Notes: generated from the letters alone by a model not told the origin. DNA of 64,000 nt from an uncultured Flavobacteriaceae bacterium (GCA_947497245.1 CANMFO010000005.1:1-64000), one strand, 5' to 3'; shown: positions 9,013-18,243, numbered from the stretch's first letter. Made by a program: numbers and translations.

Positions 9013-9939
9013 ATGGGTGAACTGAGTGTACAGCACTTGCTGGGGATAAAATATCTGAACAAAAAGGATATCCAGCTTATTTTTGAAACCGCTGATCATT
9101 TTAAGGAAGTCATCAACCGCTCCATAAAAAAGGTGCCATCGCTTAGAGACATTACCATTGCCAACATCTTTTTCGAAAACAGTACCCGCACAAAATTGTC
9201 TTTTGAACTTGCGGAAAAGCGGCTGTCCGCGGATGTCATCAATTTTTCGGCTTCCCAATCCTCAGTAAAAAAGGGGGAGACATTGATCGATACCGTAAAC
9301 AACATCCTTTCCATGAAGGTGGACATGGTTGTCATGCGCCATCCCAATCCAGGGGCGGGCATCTTTCTCTCAAAGCATGTCGGTGCCTCCATAATAAATG
9401 CCGGCGACGGGGCGCACGAGCATCCCACCCAAGCCCTGCTCGATTCCTATTCCATCCGCGAAAAGTTAGGCGGGGTCGAAGGCAAAAACGTGGTGATAGT
9501 AGGTGATATACTGCATTCCAGAGTGGCGCTCTCCAATATTTTTGCCCTTAAACTGCAAGGGGCGAACGTTAAAGTATGCGGACCTAAAACCCTGCTCCCA
9601 AAGCACATCGAGTCACTTGGGGTGGGAGTGGAGACCAACCTTAGAAAGGCACTTGATTGGTGCGATGTGGCCAATATGCTGCGCATACAGAACGAGCGAT
9701 TGGACATCAGCTATTTTCCGACTACCCGTGAATATACCCAGCAATTTGGAGTGAACAAGGCCCTTTTGGACAGTCTTGACAAGGAAATCGTGATCATGCA
9801 CCCCGGACCGATCAATAGAGGAGTGGAAATAACGAGCGATGTGGCCGATTCCAAGCAGTCCATCATCCTTGGCCAAGTGGAAAATGGAGTGGCCATTCGG
9901 ATGGCGGTCATTTACCTGTTAGCGTCAAAAATTAAATAG
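9013..9939 (+). CDS. pyrB: Aspartate carbamoyltransferase catalytic subunit
   Basis: 308 aa, standard length. Condenses carbamoyl phosphate with aspartate in the first committed step of de novo pyrimidine synthesis. The carbamoyl-phosphate motif STRT is at 57-60 and HPTQ at 137-140; MHPGPINRGVEI near the C-terminus is the aspartate-site loop. No pyrI regulatory subunit is nearby. It follows pyrR after 107 bp and is 6 bp from the next gene, so the forward genes to rnz are probably one transcript. Confidence 0.96.
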   Translation: MGELSVQHLLGIKYLNKKDIQLIFETADHFKEVINRSIKKVPSLRDITIANIFFENSTRTKLSFELAEKRLSADVINFSASQSSVKKGETLIDTVNNILSMKVDMVVMRHPNPGAGIFLSKHVGASIINAGDGAHEHPTQALLDSYSIREKLGGVEGKNVVIVGDILHSRVALSNIFALKLQGANVKVCGPKTLLPKHIESLGVGVETNLRKALDWCDVANMLRIQNERLDISYFPTTREYTQQFGVNKALLDSLDKEIVIMHPGPINRGVEITSDVADSKQSIILGQVENGVAIRMAVIYLLASKIK

Positions 9940-9945
9940 CACCCT

Positions 9946-10278
9946 ATGATCTTCGATAAAGACGGAACCACCACTATCGTTTTTCAGGAAAATATTGCCC
10001 TTACAAAATTCTTGGAAAACCTGAAGGGAGCCTATTCAAAAATTAAGAACGACAATATAATCGTAAACCTTTTTTCCTTTTCAGAACTCACTTCTGGCGA
10101 TGTTCTCGAATTCCTGCAGCTTTCGGAAACCCATAGAAGTGCCGGAAAATCTTTTGTTTTGGTCACCAATAGGGTGGGCTATGACGAGGTGCCCGAGAAT
10201 ATCATCGTGGTCCCTACGCTTCAAGAGGCCCGGGATTTGGTGGAAATGGAAGAAATTGAAAGGGATTTGGATCTATAA
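9946..10278 (+). CDS. Small conserved protein, STAS-like, rnz-linked
   Basis: 110 aa, no signal. MIFDKDGTTTIVFQEN, a middle helix, NIIVNLFSFSELTSGDVLEFL and SFVLVTNRVGYDEVP resemble the alpha/beta pattern of STAS-like anti-anti-sigma folds. I recall this family as conserved just upstream of ribonuclease Z in Flavobacteriia, and databases sometimes label it ribonuclease Z by association. It has no metallo-hydrolase motif, so it is not a nuclease. The stop overlaps the next ATG (TAATG), indicating translational coupling. Confidence 0.7.
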   Translation: MIFDKDGTTTIVFQENIALTKFLENLKGAYSKIKNDNIIVNLFSFSELTSGDVLEFLQLSETHRSAGKSFVLVTNRVGYDEVPENIIVVPTLQEARDLVEMEEIERDLDL

Positions 10279-10760
10279 TGACGGCACCGCACCATTTAGC
10301 GCAGGTAAATATCGCAAGAATGCTTGCTCCCATAGATAGCGCGATAATGGCCGATTTTGTGAATAATCTAGATCGCATCAATGAAATTGCCGAAAGAAGC
10401 AATGGTTTTGTTTGGCGGCTGAAAGGAGACGAAAACAACGCTACCTCCCTCCGAGTTTTTGAAGACGATTTTTTGATTATCAATATGTCGGTATGGGAAT
10501 CGAAGGAGGCCCTTTTTGACTTTACCTATAGATCTGGCCACCTTGAGGTCTTTACCCGAAAAAAAGAATGGTTCAGTGCAATGGAATCCGTACATATGGC
10601 TTTTTGGTACGTTGTTCCGGGCCATGAACCTTCGCCTGAGGAAGCCAGGGAACGGCTACGCTATTTGAACGAACATGGCGAGACACCCTATGCCTTCACC
10701 TTTAAGGGTAAGTTTGCTCCGAAAGACGCCATGGACTACCAACCCAAACCCAGGGACTAA
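10278..10760 (+). CDS. DUF3291 family protein
   Basis: 160 aa. LAQVNIARMLAPIDS at the start, then NGFVWRLKGDE, MSVWESKEALFDFTYRSGH and MAFWYVVPGHEPSPEEARERL are diagnostic of DUF3291, a ferredoxin-like fold related to antibiotic-biosynthesis monooxygenases. Its function is unknown. It overlaps the previous stop by one base and is followed after 1 bp by rnz, so it is part of a tight operon. Confidence 0.8.
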   Translation: MTAPHHLAQVNIARMLAPIDSAIMADFVNNLDRINEIAERSNGFVWRLKGDENNATSLRVFEDDFLIINMSVWESKEALFDFTYRSGHLEVFTRKKEWFSAMESVHMAFWYVVPGHEPSPEEARERLRYLNEHGETPYAFTFKGKFAPKDAMDYQPKPRD

Positions 10761-10761
10761 A

Positions 10762-11667
10762 ATGAAACTGCACATCCTAGGTTGCTATGCGGCCACCCCG
10801 AGAACCATGACCAACCCGACCGCGCAGGTCCTGGAGATCAAGAACCACCTTTTTTTGATCGACTGTGGAGAGGGCACCCAGGTGCAGCTGCGCAAGAACA
10901 AGATCAAATTTTCGAGGATCAACCATATTTTTATTTCCCATTTGCACGGAGACCATTTTTTTGGACTACCCGGCCTGATTTCCACATTTCGACTCCTGGG
11001 GAGGGATAAGGAAATGCATATCTATGGTCCCAAAGGGATCAAGGAAGCCATTACCCTTCTCATGAAACTTGGAGATTCTTGGACCAACTATACACTGGTT
11101 TTTCACGAACTCACCGGTCGGGAGCCCGAACTGGTCTACGAGGATCGGACGGTGACGGTCGAAACCATTCCGTTGGATCACAGGGTATACACCAATGGAT
11201 TTCTTTTTAAAGAGAAATTGTCGGAACGCAAGTTGGATATCCAGGCTGTCGCCAGACATAAAATTGACAGGGCCCACTTTCAGAACATCAAGAGCGGGAA
11301 GGACGTTGAACTCGAAAACGGCACTCTTGTGCCCAACCAGGAGCTTTCGCTGGATCCTCCGGCACCAAAAAGTTACGCCTATTGCAGTGATACGGCATAC
11401 CGTGAAGAAATTGTACCCCAGATTACCCGGGTCAATGCCCTTTATCACGAGTCGACCTTCTTGGATTCCGAGGCACATCTATCCAAGAAAACCAAGCATG
11501 CCACGGCCCGGGAGGCCGCCGCCATTGCCAAAGCGGCACAGGTGGGTACGCTCATTTTGGGGCATTATTCCACGAGATACAAATCCATTTCACTTTTTAG
11601 GGAAGAAGCACAGCAGGTTTTTTCGAATGTGGAACTGGCCGAGGACGGAAAAGTATTTGAGTTTTAG
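10762..11667 (+). CDS. rnz: Ribonuclease Z
   Basis: 301 aa. A zinc metallo-beta-lactamase endonuclease that removes the 3' trailer of tRNA precursors. The metal motif HLHGDH is at 60-65, a later ligand is in YCSDTAY, and the last histidine is in LILGHYSTRY. The role fits this genome because the two tRNAs seen here do not encode CCA. The start MKLHILGCYA at 10762 is the homologue start; an open frame extends to 10675 but overlaps DUF3291. Confidence 0.94.
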   Translation: MKLHILGCYAATPRTMTNPTAQVLEIKNHLFLIDCGEGTQVQLRKNKIKFSRINHIFISHLHGDHFFGLPGLISTFRLLGRDKEMHIYGPKGIKEAITLLMKLGDSWTNYTLVFHELTGREPELVYEDRTVTVETIPLDHRVYTNGFLFKEKLSERKLDIQAVARHKIDRAHFQNIKSGKDVELENGTLVPNQELSLDPPAPKSYAYCSDTAYREEIVPQITRVNALYHESTFLDSEAHLSKKTKHATAREAAAIAKAAQVGTLILGHYSTRYKSISLFREEAQQVFSNVELAEDGKVFEF

Positions 11668-11856
11668 GATGTTTTTGGATCCTATTTTCCCGTTGTCCGC
11701 TTCCCAATTTCATTGAGCCCGTACTTTTGGCATTCCCGTCCTCGTTCCATCAAGGGTTTTGGAAGGATTGCGTTTTTTCCCCAAATCGTAGGATTCGATT
11801 TTATTGTTTCTATTCTTTTCATGAACTTTACCTATCTTAAAAAAGATTTGGTCATT

Positions 11857-12504
11857 ATGCAAAAAGACTTGGGAAACTATCGGAAATCGTATGGGAAGAG
11901 CGCCTTGTTGGAAGGTTCCATTTCGGACAACCCCATGGAACTTTTCCAAAAATGGTTCTATGAGGTCGAGGCTATCCAAGGTTTGGACGAACCCAACGCC
12001 ATGACCCTTGGTACCATAGGCCTCGACGGATTCCCGAAGAACAGGGTTGTGCTGTTGAAAAAATATACCTTCGAAGGCTTCATATTCTACACCAACTACC
12101 AAAGCGAAAAGGGGAGGGCCATAGCCGCTGACCCAAATGTTTGCCTATCTTTTTTTTGGCCCAATATGGAACGACAGGTCATAATAAAGGGTAGGGCGGA
12201 AAAGATTGCGGAAAACCTATCGGACGGATATTTTGAATCAAGACCGGAAGGCAGTAAACTGGGGGCAATAGTATCGAACCAAAGCAGTGTCATTCCCTCG
12301 CGGGAGGTACTCGAAGCTGATTTGAAACAACTGGAAAGGGAGTACAGTGGCAAAGCTATTGAGCGCCCCAAGTTTTGGGGCGGGTACATGGTAAAACCGG
12401 TATCGCTTGAGTTTTGGCAGGGGAGGCCCAACCGCCTGCACGACCGAATCCGATTTAGCCTACAGGAGGATTTCGATTGGAAAATAGAACGGTTGGCTCC
12501 TTAG
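11857..12504 (+). CDS. pdxH: Pyridoxine/pyridoxamine 5'-phosphate oxidase
   Basis: 215 aa, normal length. An FMN enzyme that makes pyridoxal 5'-phosphate. The FMN-binding block (NRVVLLKKYTFEGFIFYTNYQSEKGRA) and the C-terminal substrate block (WGGYMVKPVSLEFWQGRPNRLHDRI, ending WKIERLAP) are complete. The open frame extends to 11713, but the homologous N-terminus starts at MQKDLGNYRKSY. No clear promoter was found in the 190 bp upstream. Confidence 0.95.
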   Translation: MQKDLGNYRKSYGKSALLEGSISDNPMELFQKWFYEVEAIQGLDEPNAMTLGTIGLDGFPKNRVVLLKKYTFEGFIFYTNYQSEKGRAIAADPNVCLSFFWPNMERQVIIKGRAEKIAENLSDGYFESRPEGSKLGAIVSNQSSVIPSREVLEADLKQLEREYSGKAIERPKFWGGYMVKPVSLEFWQGRPNRLHDRIRFSLQEDFDWKIERLAP

Positions 12505-12602
12505 ACCAAGGGAGTGGGGCCCGCCCTAAGGGAAGCCTTACCAACTGGCATTGGAACGGTATTTTTTACAGAAAGAAAAAGCAAACCCGAATTCACTAGA
12601 CA

Positions 12603-13088
12603 ATGAAACAACTAATTCTTGTTCGACATGGTAAATCTTCCTGGGAATACAGCGTGGGCGACAAAGATCGTCCCTTGTTGGAAAGAGGTATCAACGATGC
12701 CCTTTTGGTCGCACGGAAATTTTCCTCGGAAGGCCTGGATATCGATTTTGTTTTTTCCAGTCCTGCAAACAGGGCCCTGCATACCTGCATCCTGTTTTTG
12801 CGACAACTCGATTATCCGATGCACAAACTACAGATCACGGATAGCCTGTACGATTTTTCGGGAGATGGGGCCATTCCTTTTATCAACAATCTCGATAATA
12901 CACTGGATACAGTCATGATTTTCGGTCACAACCACGCCTTCACCCATATTGCCAATTCGTTTGGAAATACCTATATTGACAATGTTCCCACGAGCGGACT
13001 GGTACATTTGCAGTTCGGTGCCGACCGCTGGGAAAATATCACAAAGGGCACGACGGTCCAAACTATTTTTCCAAAGCAAATAAGATAA
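12603..13088 (+). CDS. SixA-like histidine phosphatase
   Basis: 161 aa. The N-terminal RHG motif (LVRHGKSSW, His9), FSSPANRALHT and FGHNHAFTHIAN define the branch-1 histidine phosphatases; the small size fits SixA, which dephosphorylates phosphohistidine. The stop codon directly abuts the ppk1 ATG. That pairing suggests a role with polyphosphate or with the phosphohistidine intermediate of Ppk (inference from adjacency). Confidence 0.85.
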   Translation: MKQLILVRHGKSSWEYSVGDKDRPLLERGINDALLVARKFSSEGLDIDFVFSSPANRALHTCILFLRQLDYPMHKLQITDSLYDFSGDGAIPFINNLDNTLDTVMIFGHNHAFTHIANSFGNTYIDNVPTSGLVHLQFGADRWENITKGTTVQTIFPKQIR

Positions 13089-15167
13089 ATGATCAAGACA
13101 AAAAACCAATATGTAAACAGAGAGATCAGCTGGTTGCGTTTCAATGAAAGGGTGCTTCAGGAAAGCGCGGACCAAAATGTGCCCTTGATAGAAAGACTGC
13201 GATTTTTGGGTATATTTTCCAACAACCTCGATGAGTTTTTTAAGGTTCGATATGCCACGGTAAAGCGAATAGTGGATGCGGGAAAATCCGGTAAGAGCGC
13301 ATTGGGAGGAGAGATAGCGAAGGACTTGTTGGCCGAGATCACCGAAATCGTGATCAAACAACAGACCAAAAGTTTAAAAATACTGGGCGATATCCAGAAA
13401 GAACTGGAGGCCCAGAACATTTTTATCATCAATGAGACGGAACTTTCGGAGGTACAGGCCGTTTTTTCGAAGAATTATTTTCTACAAAAGGTAAGTCCAC
13501 AATTGATGACCATCATTTTAAACGATCTTACCCGTTTCCCCACCCTTAAGGATACCGCCGCCTACCTTGCGGTTAAAATGATACTCAAGCACAATGGCGA
13601 TACTGATGGGAAAACAATCGAAAAACGGTATGCCCTGATCGAGATTCCCAAAGGAATCGACCGCTTTGTGGTTTTGCCCAAAGAGGGCGACAAAAACTAT
13701 ATCATCGTTCTCGACGATTTGATTCGGTACTGTTTGGACAGCATCTTTACCATGTTCGACTACGAAACCATTTCTGCCCATATGATCAAAATCACCAGGG
13801 ATGCGGAATTGGATATGGACAACGACCTCAGCAAAAGTTTTATCGAAAAAATATCCACGAGCGTTGCCCACCGAAAAATTGGCGACCCGGTACGCTTCGT
13901 TTACGATAAGAGCATTGAAAAGGATACGCTTGCCTTCCTAAAGGAAAAAATGAACATCGAGGACACCGATAGTGTGATTCCCGGAGGCAGGTACCACAAT
14001 AGGAGGGACTATATGGGTTTCCCCAGCTTGGGAAGGCAAGATTTGCTCTATGAAAAGATAACGGCCCTACCGGTAAAAGGGCTGTCCATGGAAGGAAGTC
14101 TCTTTGAGCAGATAGTAAAAAAGGATTATCTGCAATACACGCCCTACCACAAGTTCTCCTACACTATCAAATTTTTACGGGAGGCCGCACTGGACCCTAA
14201 AGTACGCAGCATCAAGATCACGGTATATCGATTGGCCAATAATTCACAAGTGGCCGCCTCTTTGATCAATGCGGTTAAAAATGGAAAACAGGTGACCGTT
14301 CAGATTGAACTTCAGGCAAGGTTCGACGAGGAAGCCAATATTCAGTATGCGGAACAATTGCAGGCCGAGGGGGTAAAGCTCATTTTCGGGGTCCCGGGAC
14401 TCAAGGTACACAGTAAAATATGCGTTATCGAACGCGAAGAAGGGGACGATATCAAACGCTATGGTTTTGTAAGTACGGGAAATTTCAATGAATCTACGGC
14501 CAGGATATATACCGATTATACCCTCTTCACGGCGTACGAACCCATTTTGAAGGAATTGAACAAGGTTTTCGATTTTTTCGAGACCACCTATAAGATCAAT
14601 AAGTACAAACATCTGGTGGTATCGCCCCACTATACTAAAGGGGTCTTTCAAAAATTGATCGACAACGAGATAGCCAATGCCATTGTAGGCAAAGAGGCGT
14701 ACATTAGGATCAAAATGAACAGCTTTACCTCCTACAAGATGATAGATAAATTATATGAAGCAAGTAGGGCAGGTGTAAAGATCCAATTGATCATCAGGGG
14801 AATCTGCTGTTTGGTACCCGGCGTAAAAGGCATGAGCGAAAATATCGAAGCCATAAGTGTGGTCGACAAGTTCTTGGAGCACACCAGGGTCTTCATTTTT
14901 GGTAATGAGGGAAATCCAAAGGTATATATTTCCTCAGCGGACTGGATGACCCGAAATTTGGACTATCGCGTCGAAGTGGGCTGTCCCATTTATGATGATG
15001 AGGTGAAACAGGAATTGCTGGACACCTTCGATATTTCTTGGAGGGACAATGTGAAAGCAAGAATTTTCAATGAGGCCCAGGACAATGCGTATCTCAGAAG
15101 CGATCAGCCTAAACTTCGGTCGCAGTTTGCCAAATATGATTATTACGTGAAGAAATTGGAATCGTAG
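13089..15167 (+). CDS. ppk1: Polyphosphate kinase 1
   Basis: 692 aa, standard length. Reversibly polymerises the gamma-phosphate of ATP into polyphosphate. The N-terminal domain starts YVNREISWLRFNERVLQE. The two phospholipase-D-like HKD halves carry His441 (LKVHSKICVIE), equivalent to the autophosphorylated E. coli His435, and His598 (EHTRVFIFGN), equivalent to His592. It has zero spacing from the sixA-like gene and converges on miaE, with no obvious hairpin terminator between them. Confidence 0.96.
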   Translation: MIKTKNQYVNREISWLRFNERVLQESADQNVPLIERLRFLGIFSNNLDEFFKVRYATVKRIVDAGKSGKSALGGEIAKDLLAEITEIVIKQQTKSLKILGDIQKELEAQNIFIINETELSEVQAVFSKNYFLQKVSPQLMTIILNDLTRFPTLKDTAAYLAVKMILKHNGDTDGKTIEKRYALIEIPKGIDRFVVLPKEGDKNYIIVLDDLIRYCLDSIFTMFDYETISAHMIKITRDAELDMDNDLSKSFIEKISTSVAHRKIGDPVRFVYDKSIEKDTLAFLKEKMNIEDTDSVIPGGRYHNRRDYMGFPSLGRQDLLYEKITALPVKGLSMEGSLFEQIVKKDYLQYTPYHKFSYTIKFLREAALDPKVRSIKITVYRLANNSQVAASLINAVKNGKQVTVQIELQARFDEEANIQYAEQLQAEGVKLIFGVPGLKVHSKICVIEREEGDDIKRYGFVSTGNFNESTARIYTDYTLFTAYEPILKELNKVFDFFETTYKINKYKHLVVSPHYTKGVFQKLIDNEIANAIVGKEAYIRIKMNSFTSYKMIDKLYEASRAGVKIQLIIRGICCLVPGVKGMSENIEAISVVDKFLEHTRVFIFGNEGNPKVYISSADWMTRNLDYRVEVGCPIYDDEVKQELLDTFDISWRDNVKARIFNEAQDNAYLRSDQPKLRSQFAKYDYYVKKLES

Positions 15168-15210
15168 CCAATTCGTCCGAGAACGTGTGGAATGCGGCCA
15201 AATACCTTGC

Positions 15211-15792
15211 CTATCCGTGTACCGTTTCTTTTTTCCCCAGGTCTTTCATGATCTCCGCTTCAAAGCACAACAAGTCTTCCCATTTTTGATCTACTTCCTT
15301 TCTTTCCCCATATTTTCGGGCAAACTTTAGGAACATAGTAAAATGGCCCGCTTCGCTGACCATAAGTTTGTGATAAAAATCGGCAAGTTCCTTGTCCTTC
15401 AGTTGTTCCGAAAGCAAACGGAAACGTTCACAGCTCCGGGCCTCGATCAGGGCGGCGTACAACAATCGGTGCACCAATTGGGTGGTTCTACTCCCCCCTT
15501 TGGGAAAGAACTTCTGCAGAGCGACCACATAGTCGTCCTTTCGGTCCCGTCCCAAGGTTTTCCCTCTGGCCGTTATCCTGTCGTGCACCATTTTAAAATG
15601 CCCCATTTCTTCCCGGGAAAGTGCGATCATCTCCTCCACCAAATCAGTGTACTCCGGGAAACGTATGATCAATGAGATAGCTGTGCTGGCCGCTTTTTGT
15701 TCGCAGTAAGCATGGTCGGTGAGGATCTCATCGATGTTTTTTTCCACAAGGTTTACCCATCTGGGGTCCGTAGGCAATTTTAGGCCGAGCAT
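15211..15792 (-). CDS. miaE: tRNA-(ms2io6A37) hydroxylase-like diiron protein
   Basis: 193 aa. A ferritin-like four-helix fold with two ExxH motifs (REEMGHF and SEAGHF) and the partner carboxylates in YCEQKAA and EARSCERF, as in MiaE. MiaE hydroxylates the isopentenyl group of ms2i6A37 in tRNA; flavobacterial homologues are annotated this way mainly by similarity. The start MLGLKLPTDPRW at 15792 is chosen because a consensus promoter lies just upstream. The longer frame to 15933 would be antisense to the TMEM220 start. Confidence 0.85.
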   Translation of the reverse strand: MLGLKLPTDPRWVNLVEKNIDEILTDHAYCEQKAASTAISLIIRFPEYTDLVEEMIALSREEMGHFKMVHDRITARGKTLGRDRKDDYVVALQKFFPKGGSRTTQLVHRLLYAALIEARSCERFRLLSEQLKDKELADFYHKLMVSEAGHFTMFLKFARKYGERKEVDQKWEDLLCFEAEIMKDLGKKETVHG

Positions 15793-15812
15793 AGTTCCAA
15801 GAATTTGATTTT

Positions 15813-15842
15813 CAAAAATAATGCGATCCTGGTCCGAATCAA
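15813..15842 (-). promoter_or_regulatory. Consensus promoter of miaE
   Basis: On the reverse strand a TTG (15840-15842), a 19-bp spacer and TATTTTTG (15813-15820) match the consensus. The leader would be about 15 nt. Confidence 0.78.
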
Positions 15843-15852
15843 AATAAGGGGT

Positions 15853-15860
15853 TATATTTG
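15853..15860 (+). promoter_or_regulatory. -7 element of the TMEM220 gene
   Basis: TATATTTG matches TAnnTTTG and ends 4 bp before the ATG at 15865. Its -33 region falls inside the divergent miaE promoter; no clear TTG is visible there. Confidence 0.5.
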
Positions 15861-15864
15861 CTGT

Positions 15865-16230
15865 ATGGATGTATTTTTTAAGGTATTTGGCTGGGTGTTC
15901 GGAGTGTTGTGCATTGTTTCTGCGGTACTCCAATACAACGACCCGGACCCGTTGTTGTGGATGGTGATCTATGGTATCGCCGCCCTAGTGTCCTTTGGCT
16001 TTGCCCTGGGCAAGATCAGCTATTCCGTTCTCTTGGTGCTTGGCGCTCTTTGTGCCGTAGGCTTCGTTTATGTATTCCCTGAAAAATTCGAGGGTTTTGA
16101 AATTGGAGGCGGGGATATTAAGAATGTGGAAGAGGGCAGGGAGGCTTTTGGGCTTTTGCTCTTGGGATTGGTGATGTTTACTTTCGCGATTCGGAAAAAA
16201 CTTGGACGGCGCCCAAAATCAAAGATCTAG
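15865..16230 (+). CDS. Transmembrane 220 (TMEM220) family protein
   Basis: 121 aa with about four hydrophobic segments. VLQYNDPDPLLWMVIYGIAALVSF near the N-terminus is the family hallmark (QyNDPDP). Its function is unknown in bacteria and in animals. The gene diverges from miaE, and its last 12 bp overlap the 3' end of dnaX on the other strand at AGATCTAGATC. Confidence 0.8.
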   Translation: MDVFFKVFGWVFGVLCIVSAVLQYNDPDPLLWMVIYGIAALVSFGFALGKISYSVLLVLGALCAVGFVYVFPEKFEGFEIGGGDIKNVEEGREAFGLLLLGLVMFTFAIRKKLGRRPKSKI

Positions 16231-18126
16231 ATCGAATTCCTGTCTTAGGATATCGATTGCCGGGTTCTTCTCCCTAAGCTTTTGATATTTTTCCTCTGGG
16301 GTGAACGCAAATTTCTTCGCAGTTTCCTCGTTGACCGTTATTTTTAGGCCGATGAAATGGTTGTCGAGCTTGGACCTTAGGTATTCCAGCAATCCATACT
16401 GTTCCCGCTCCACCTCCTTTTTCATGGTACTATTGGGCAGTTCGATCCAGATATTGTTTCCTTCCATTAACTTGGGAACGTCCGTGGCAAGACTGGAAGC
16501 CAGTATTTTTTGCCCTTTGGCATCAATTTCTTTCACAAAATCGTTCCAATGTTTTTGCATTTCCTCTTCCACAAAGGGCGTCCTGGGCAGATTGTCCACA
16601 TCGATCGGCGCTTCCTTCTTGTTCAGCTGATGTTCTTTTTTTGCCTTTAGACTGGAAATCGACAGTCCTGAAACCCGTTTTGGTGCGATGCCAATATTTA
16701 TTTTCTTGGTGGTAACTGTGTCGTCCCGACCCTGTGTTGGCATGGGCCCCTCTGTTGGCGGTTCCTCCAATACCACTGATGTTTCTGTTTGATCACCGCC
16801 ATTCTTTACAGGGACATGGGGGGTTGGTACCGGAGTTTTGGATACCGGACTTTCCCTATCATCGGAACGCCCAAGGGGTACTGCAATTTCCTTCGGAAGT
16901 TCCGGAAGCGTTTGGGTCGAAACAACCCCCTGATCTTCCGAGGGGACCACTTCTTTCCTTTCATCCATAGGTCCTGGCCCATCGCCCTTAAAAAAGGAAG
17001 CGGGGGCAATGTAATCAATGGTCTGATTCGCCAGAGCTACGGATTCAGGGTTTTTTTTTTCTCCATCAAAATCAACGGAGGCCAACTTCATCAATGTAAG
17101 TTCAACCAACAGGCGTTGGTTTTTGCTGGTCTTGTAGTTGAGGTCGCACTCATTCGCCATGTCCAAAGCCTTTAAAAGGAAGGGGTTGGCCGTTTTTTGG
17201 GACTGTTCGAGATAACGTTGCTTTGCCACTTCACCCACCTCGAGCAATTCGATGGTGCCCGGATGTTTGCAGACCATAAGATCCCTGAAATGCGACGCTA
17301 GGCCATTGATGAAATGATGGCCATCGAAACCAAGTGCCAAGGTGTTGTTGAGCAACAAGAGCAGAGCCGGGATATTGTGTTCCAAAATTAGGTCCGTGGC
17401 CGAAAAATAAGTGTCGTAGTCGAGGACGTTCAGATTTTCGGTAACCGCTTTCCGAGTGAGCTTCTTACCCGAAAAGCTGACTACCCGATCAAAAATCGAC
17501 AGGGCGTCCCGCATGGCGCCATCGGCCTTCTGGGCAATGATATGGAGTGCATCGTCCTCGGCCTCTATCCCTTGGTTTTTAGCGATGTACTTCAGATAAT
17601 TTGCGGCATCTTTAACGGTGATCCGTTTAAAATCAAAAATTTGGCAGCGCGAAAGTATGGTGGGGATGATTTTATGCTTCTCGGTGGTGGCCAAAATGAA
17701 GATAGCGTGTTTCGGGGGCTCTTCCAAAGTCTTCAAGAAAGCGTTGAAGGCCGATTGCGACAACATATGTACCTCATCGATGATGTACACTTTGTATTTG
17801 CCCACCTGAGGGGGGATCCGAACTTGGTCGATAAGGTTTCTAATATCGTCCACTGAGTTGTTGGAAGCCGCGTCAAGTTCAAAAATATTGAAGGCAAAGT
17901 CCTCGTTCGCCTGATGGTCACCATCCTCATTGATCTTTTTGGCCAAAATTCGGGCACATGTCGTTTTGCCCACCCCCCTGGGGCCACAGAACAACAAAGC
18001 CTGGGCGAGATGGTTGTTTTCTATGGCATTGGTCAGGGTATTCGTAATGGACTCCTGGCCCACAACATCCTTAAAGGTCTGGGGTCTGTATTTTCTGGCC
18101 GAAACGATAAAAGGTTCCAATGGCAT
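16219..18126 (-). CDS. dnaX: DNA polymerase III subunit gamma/tau
   Basis: 635 aa. The clamp-loader ATPase of the replicative polymerase. Walker A GPRGVGKT is at 48-55, Walker B IIDEVHMLS, the SRC motif ILSRCQIFDF, and a long low-complexity linker (~380-510) leads to a tau-like tail ending DILRQEFDLDL. The Cys4 zinc module that normally sits between Walker A and ELDAAS is absent: residues ~60-85 (ARILAKKINEDGDHQANEDF) hold no cysteine pairs. This seems usual for Flavobacteriia but differs from E. coli and Bacteroides. The -7 element at 18159-18166 serves it. Confidence 0.94.
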   Translation of the reverse strand: MPLEPFIVSARKYRPQTFKDVVGQESITNTLTNAIENNHLAQALLFCGPRGVGKTTCARILAKKINEDGDHQANEDFAFNIFELDAASNNSVDDIRNLIDQVRIPPQVGKYKVYIIDEVHMLSQSAFNAFLKTLEEPPKHAIFILATTEKHKIIPTILSRCQIFDFKRITVKDAANYLKYIAKNQGIEAEDDALHIIAQKADGAMRDALSIFDRVVSFSGKKLTRKAVTENLNVLDYDTYFSATDLILEHNIPALLLLLNNTLALGFDGHHFINGLASHFRDLMVCKHPGTIELLEVGEVAKQRYLEQSQKTANPFLLKALDMANECDLNYKTSKNQRLLVELTLMKLASVDFDGEKKNPESVALANQTIDYIAPASFFKGDGPGPMDERKEVVPSEDQGVVSTQTLPELPKEIAVPLGRSDDRESPVSKTPVPTPHVPVKNGGDQTETSVVLEEPPTEGPMPTQGRDDTVTTKKINIGIAPKRVSGLSISSLKAKKEHQLNKKEAPIDVDNLPRTPFVEEEMQKHWNDFVKEIDAKGQKILASSLATDVPKLMEGNNIWIELPNSTMKKEVEREQYGLLEYLRSKLDNHFIGLKITVNEETAKKFAFTPEEKYQKLREKNPAIDILRQEFDLDL

Positions 18127-18158
18127 GTTGCTTTAGGTGGCGCCGAATTGGCAGCATA

Positions 18159-18166
18159 CAAATATA
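18159..18166 (-). promoter_or_regulatory. -7 element of dnaX
   Basis: TATATTTG on the reverse strand fits TAnnTTTG, 32 bp before the dnaX ATG. No clear -33 TTG is visible. Confidence 0.45.
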
Positions 18167-18231
18167 AAAATAGCAGCATAGGGTAGGTTCGATTTGAAGG
18201 GGATAAAGTGAATTTTTATCAACAATTAGGA

Positions 18232-18239
18232 TACCTTTG
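18232..18239 (+). promoter_or_regulatory. -7 element of rnpB
   Basis: TACCTTTG ends 4 bp before the first base of the P1 stem of RNase P RNA, the distance expected for a promoter that sets the RNA's 5' end. Confidence 0.65.
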
Positions 18240-18243
18240 CATC

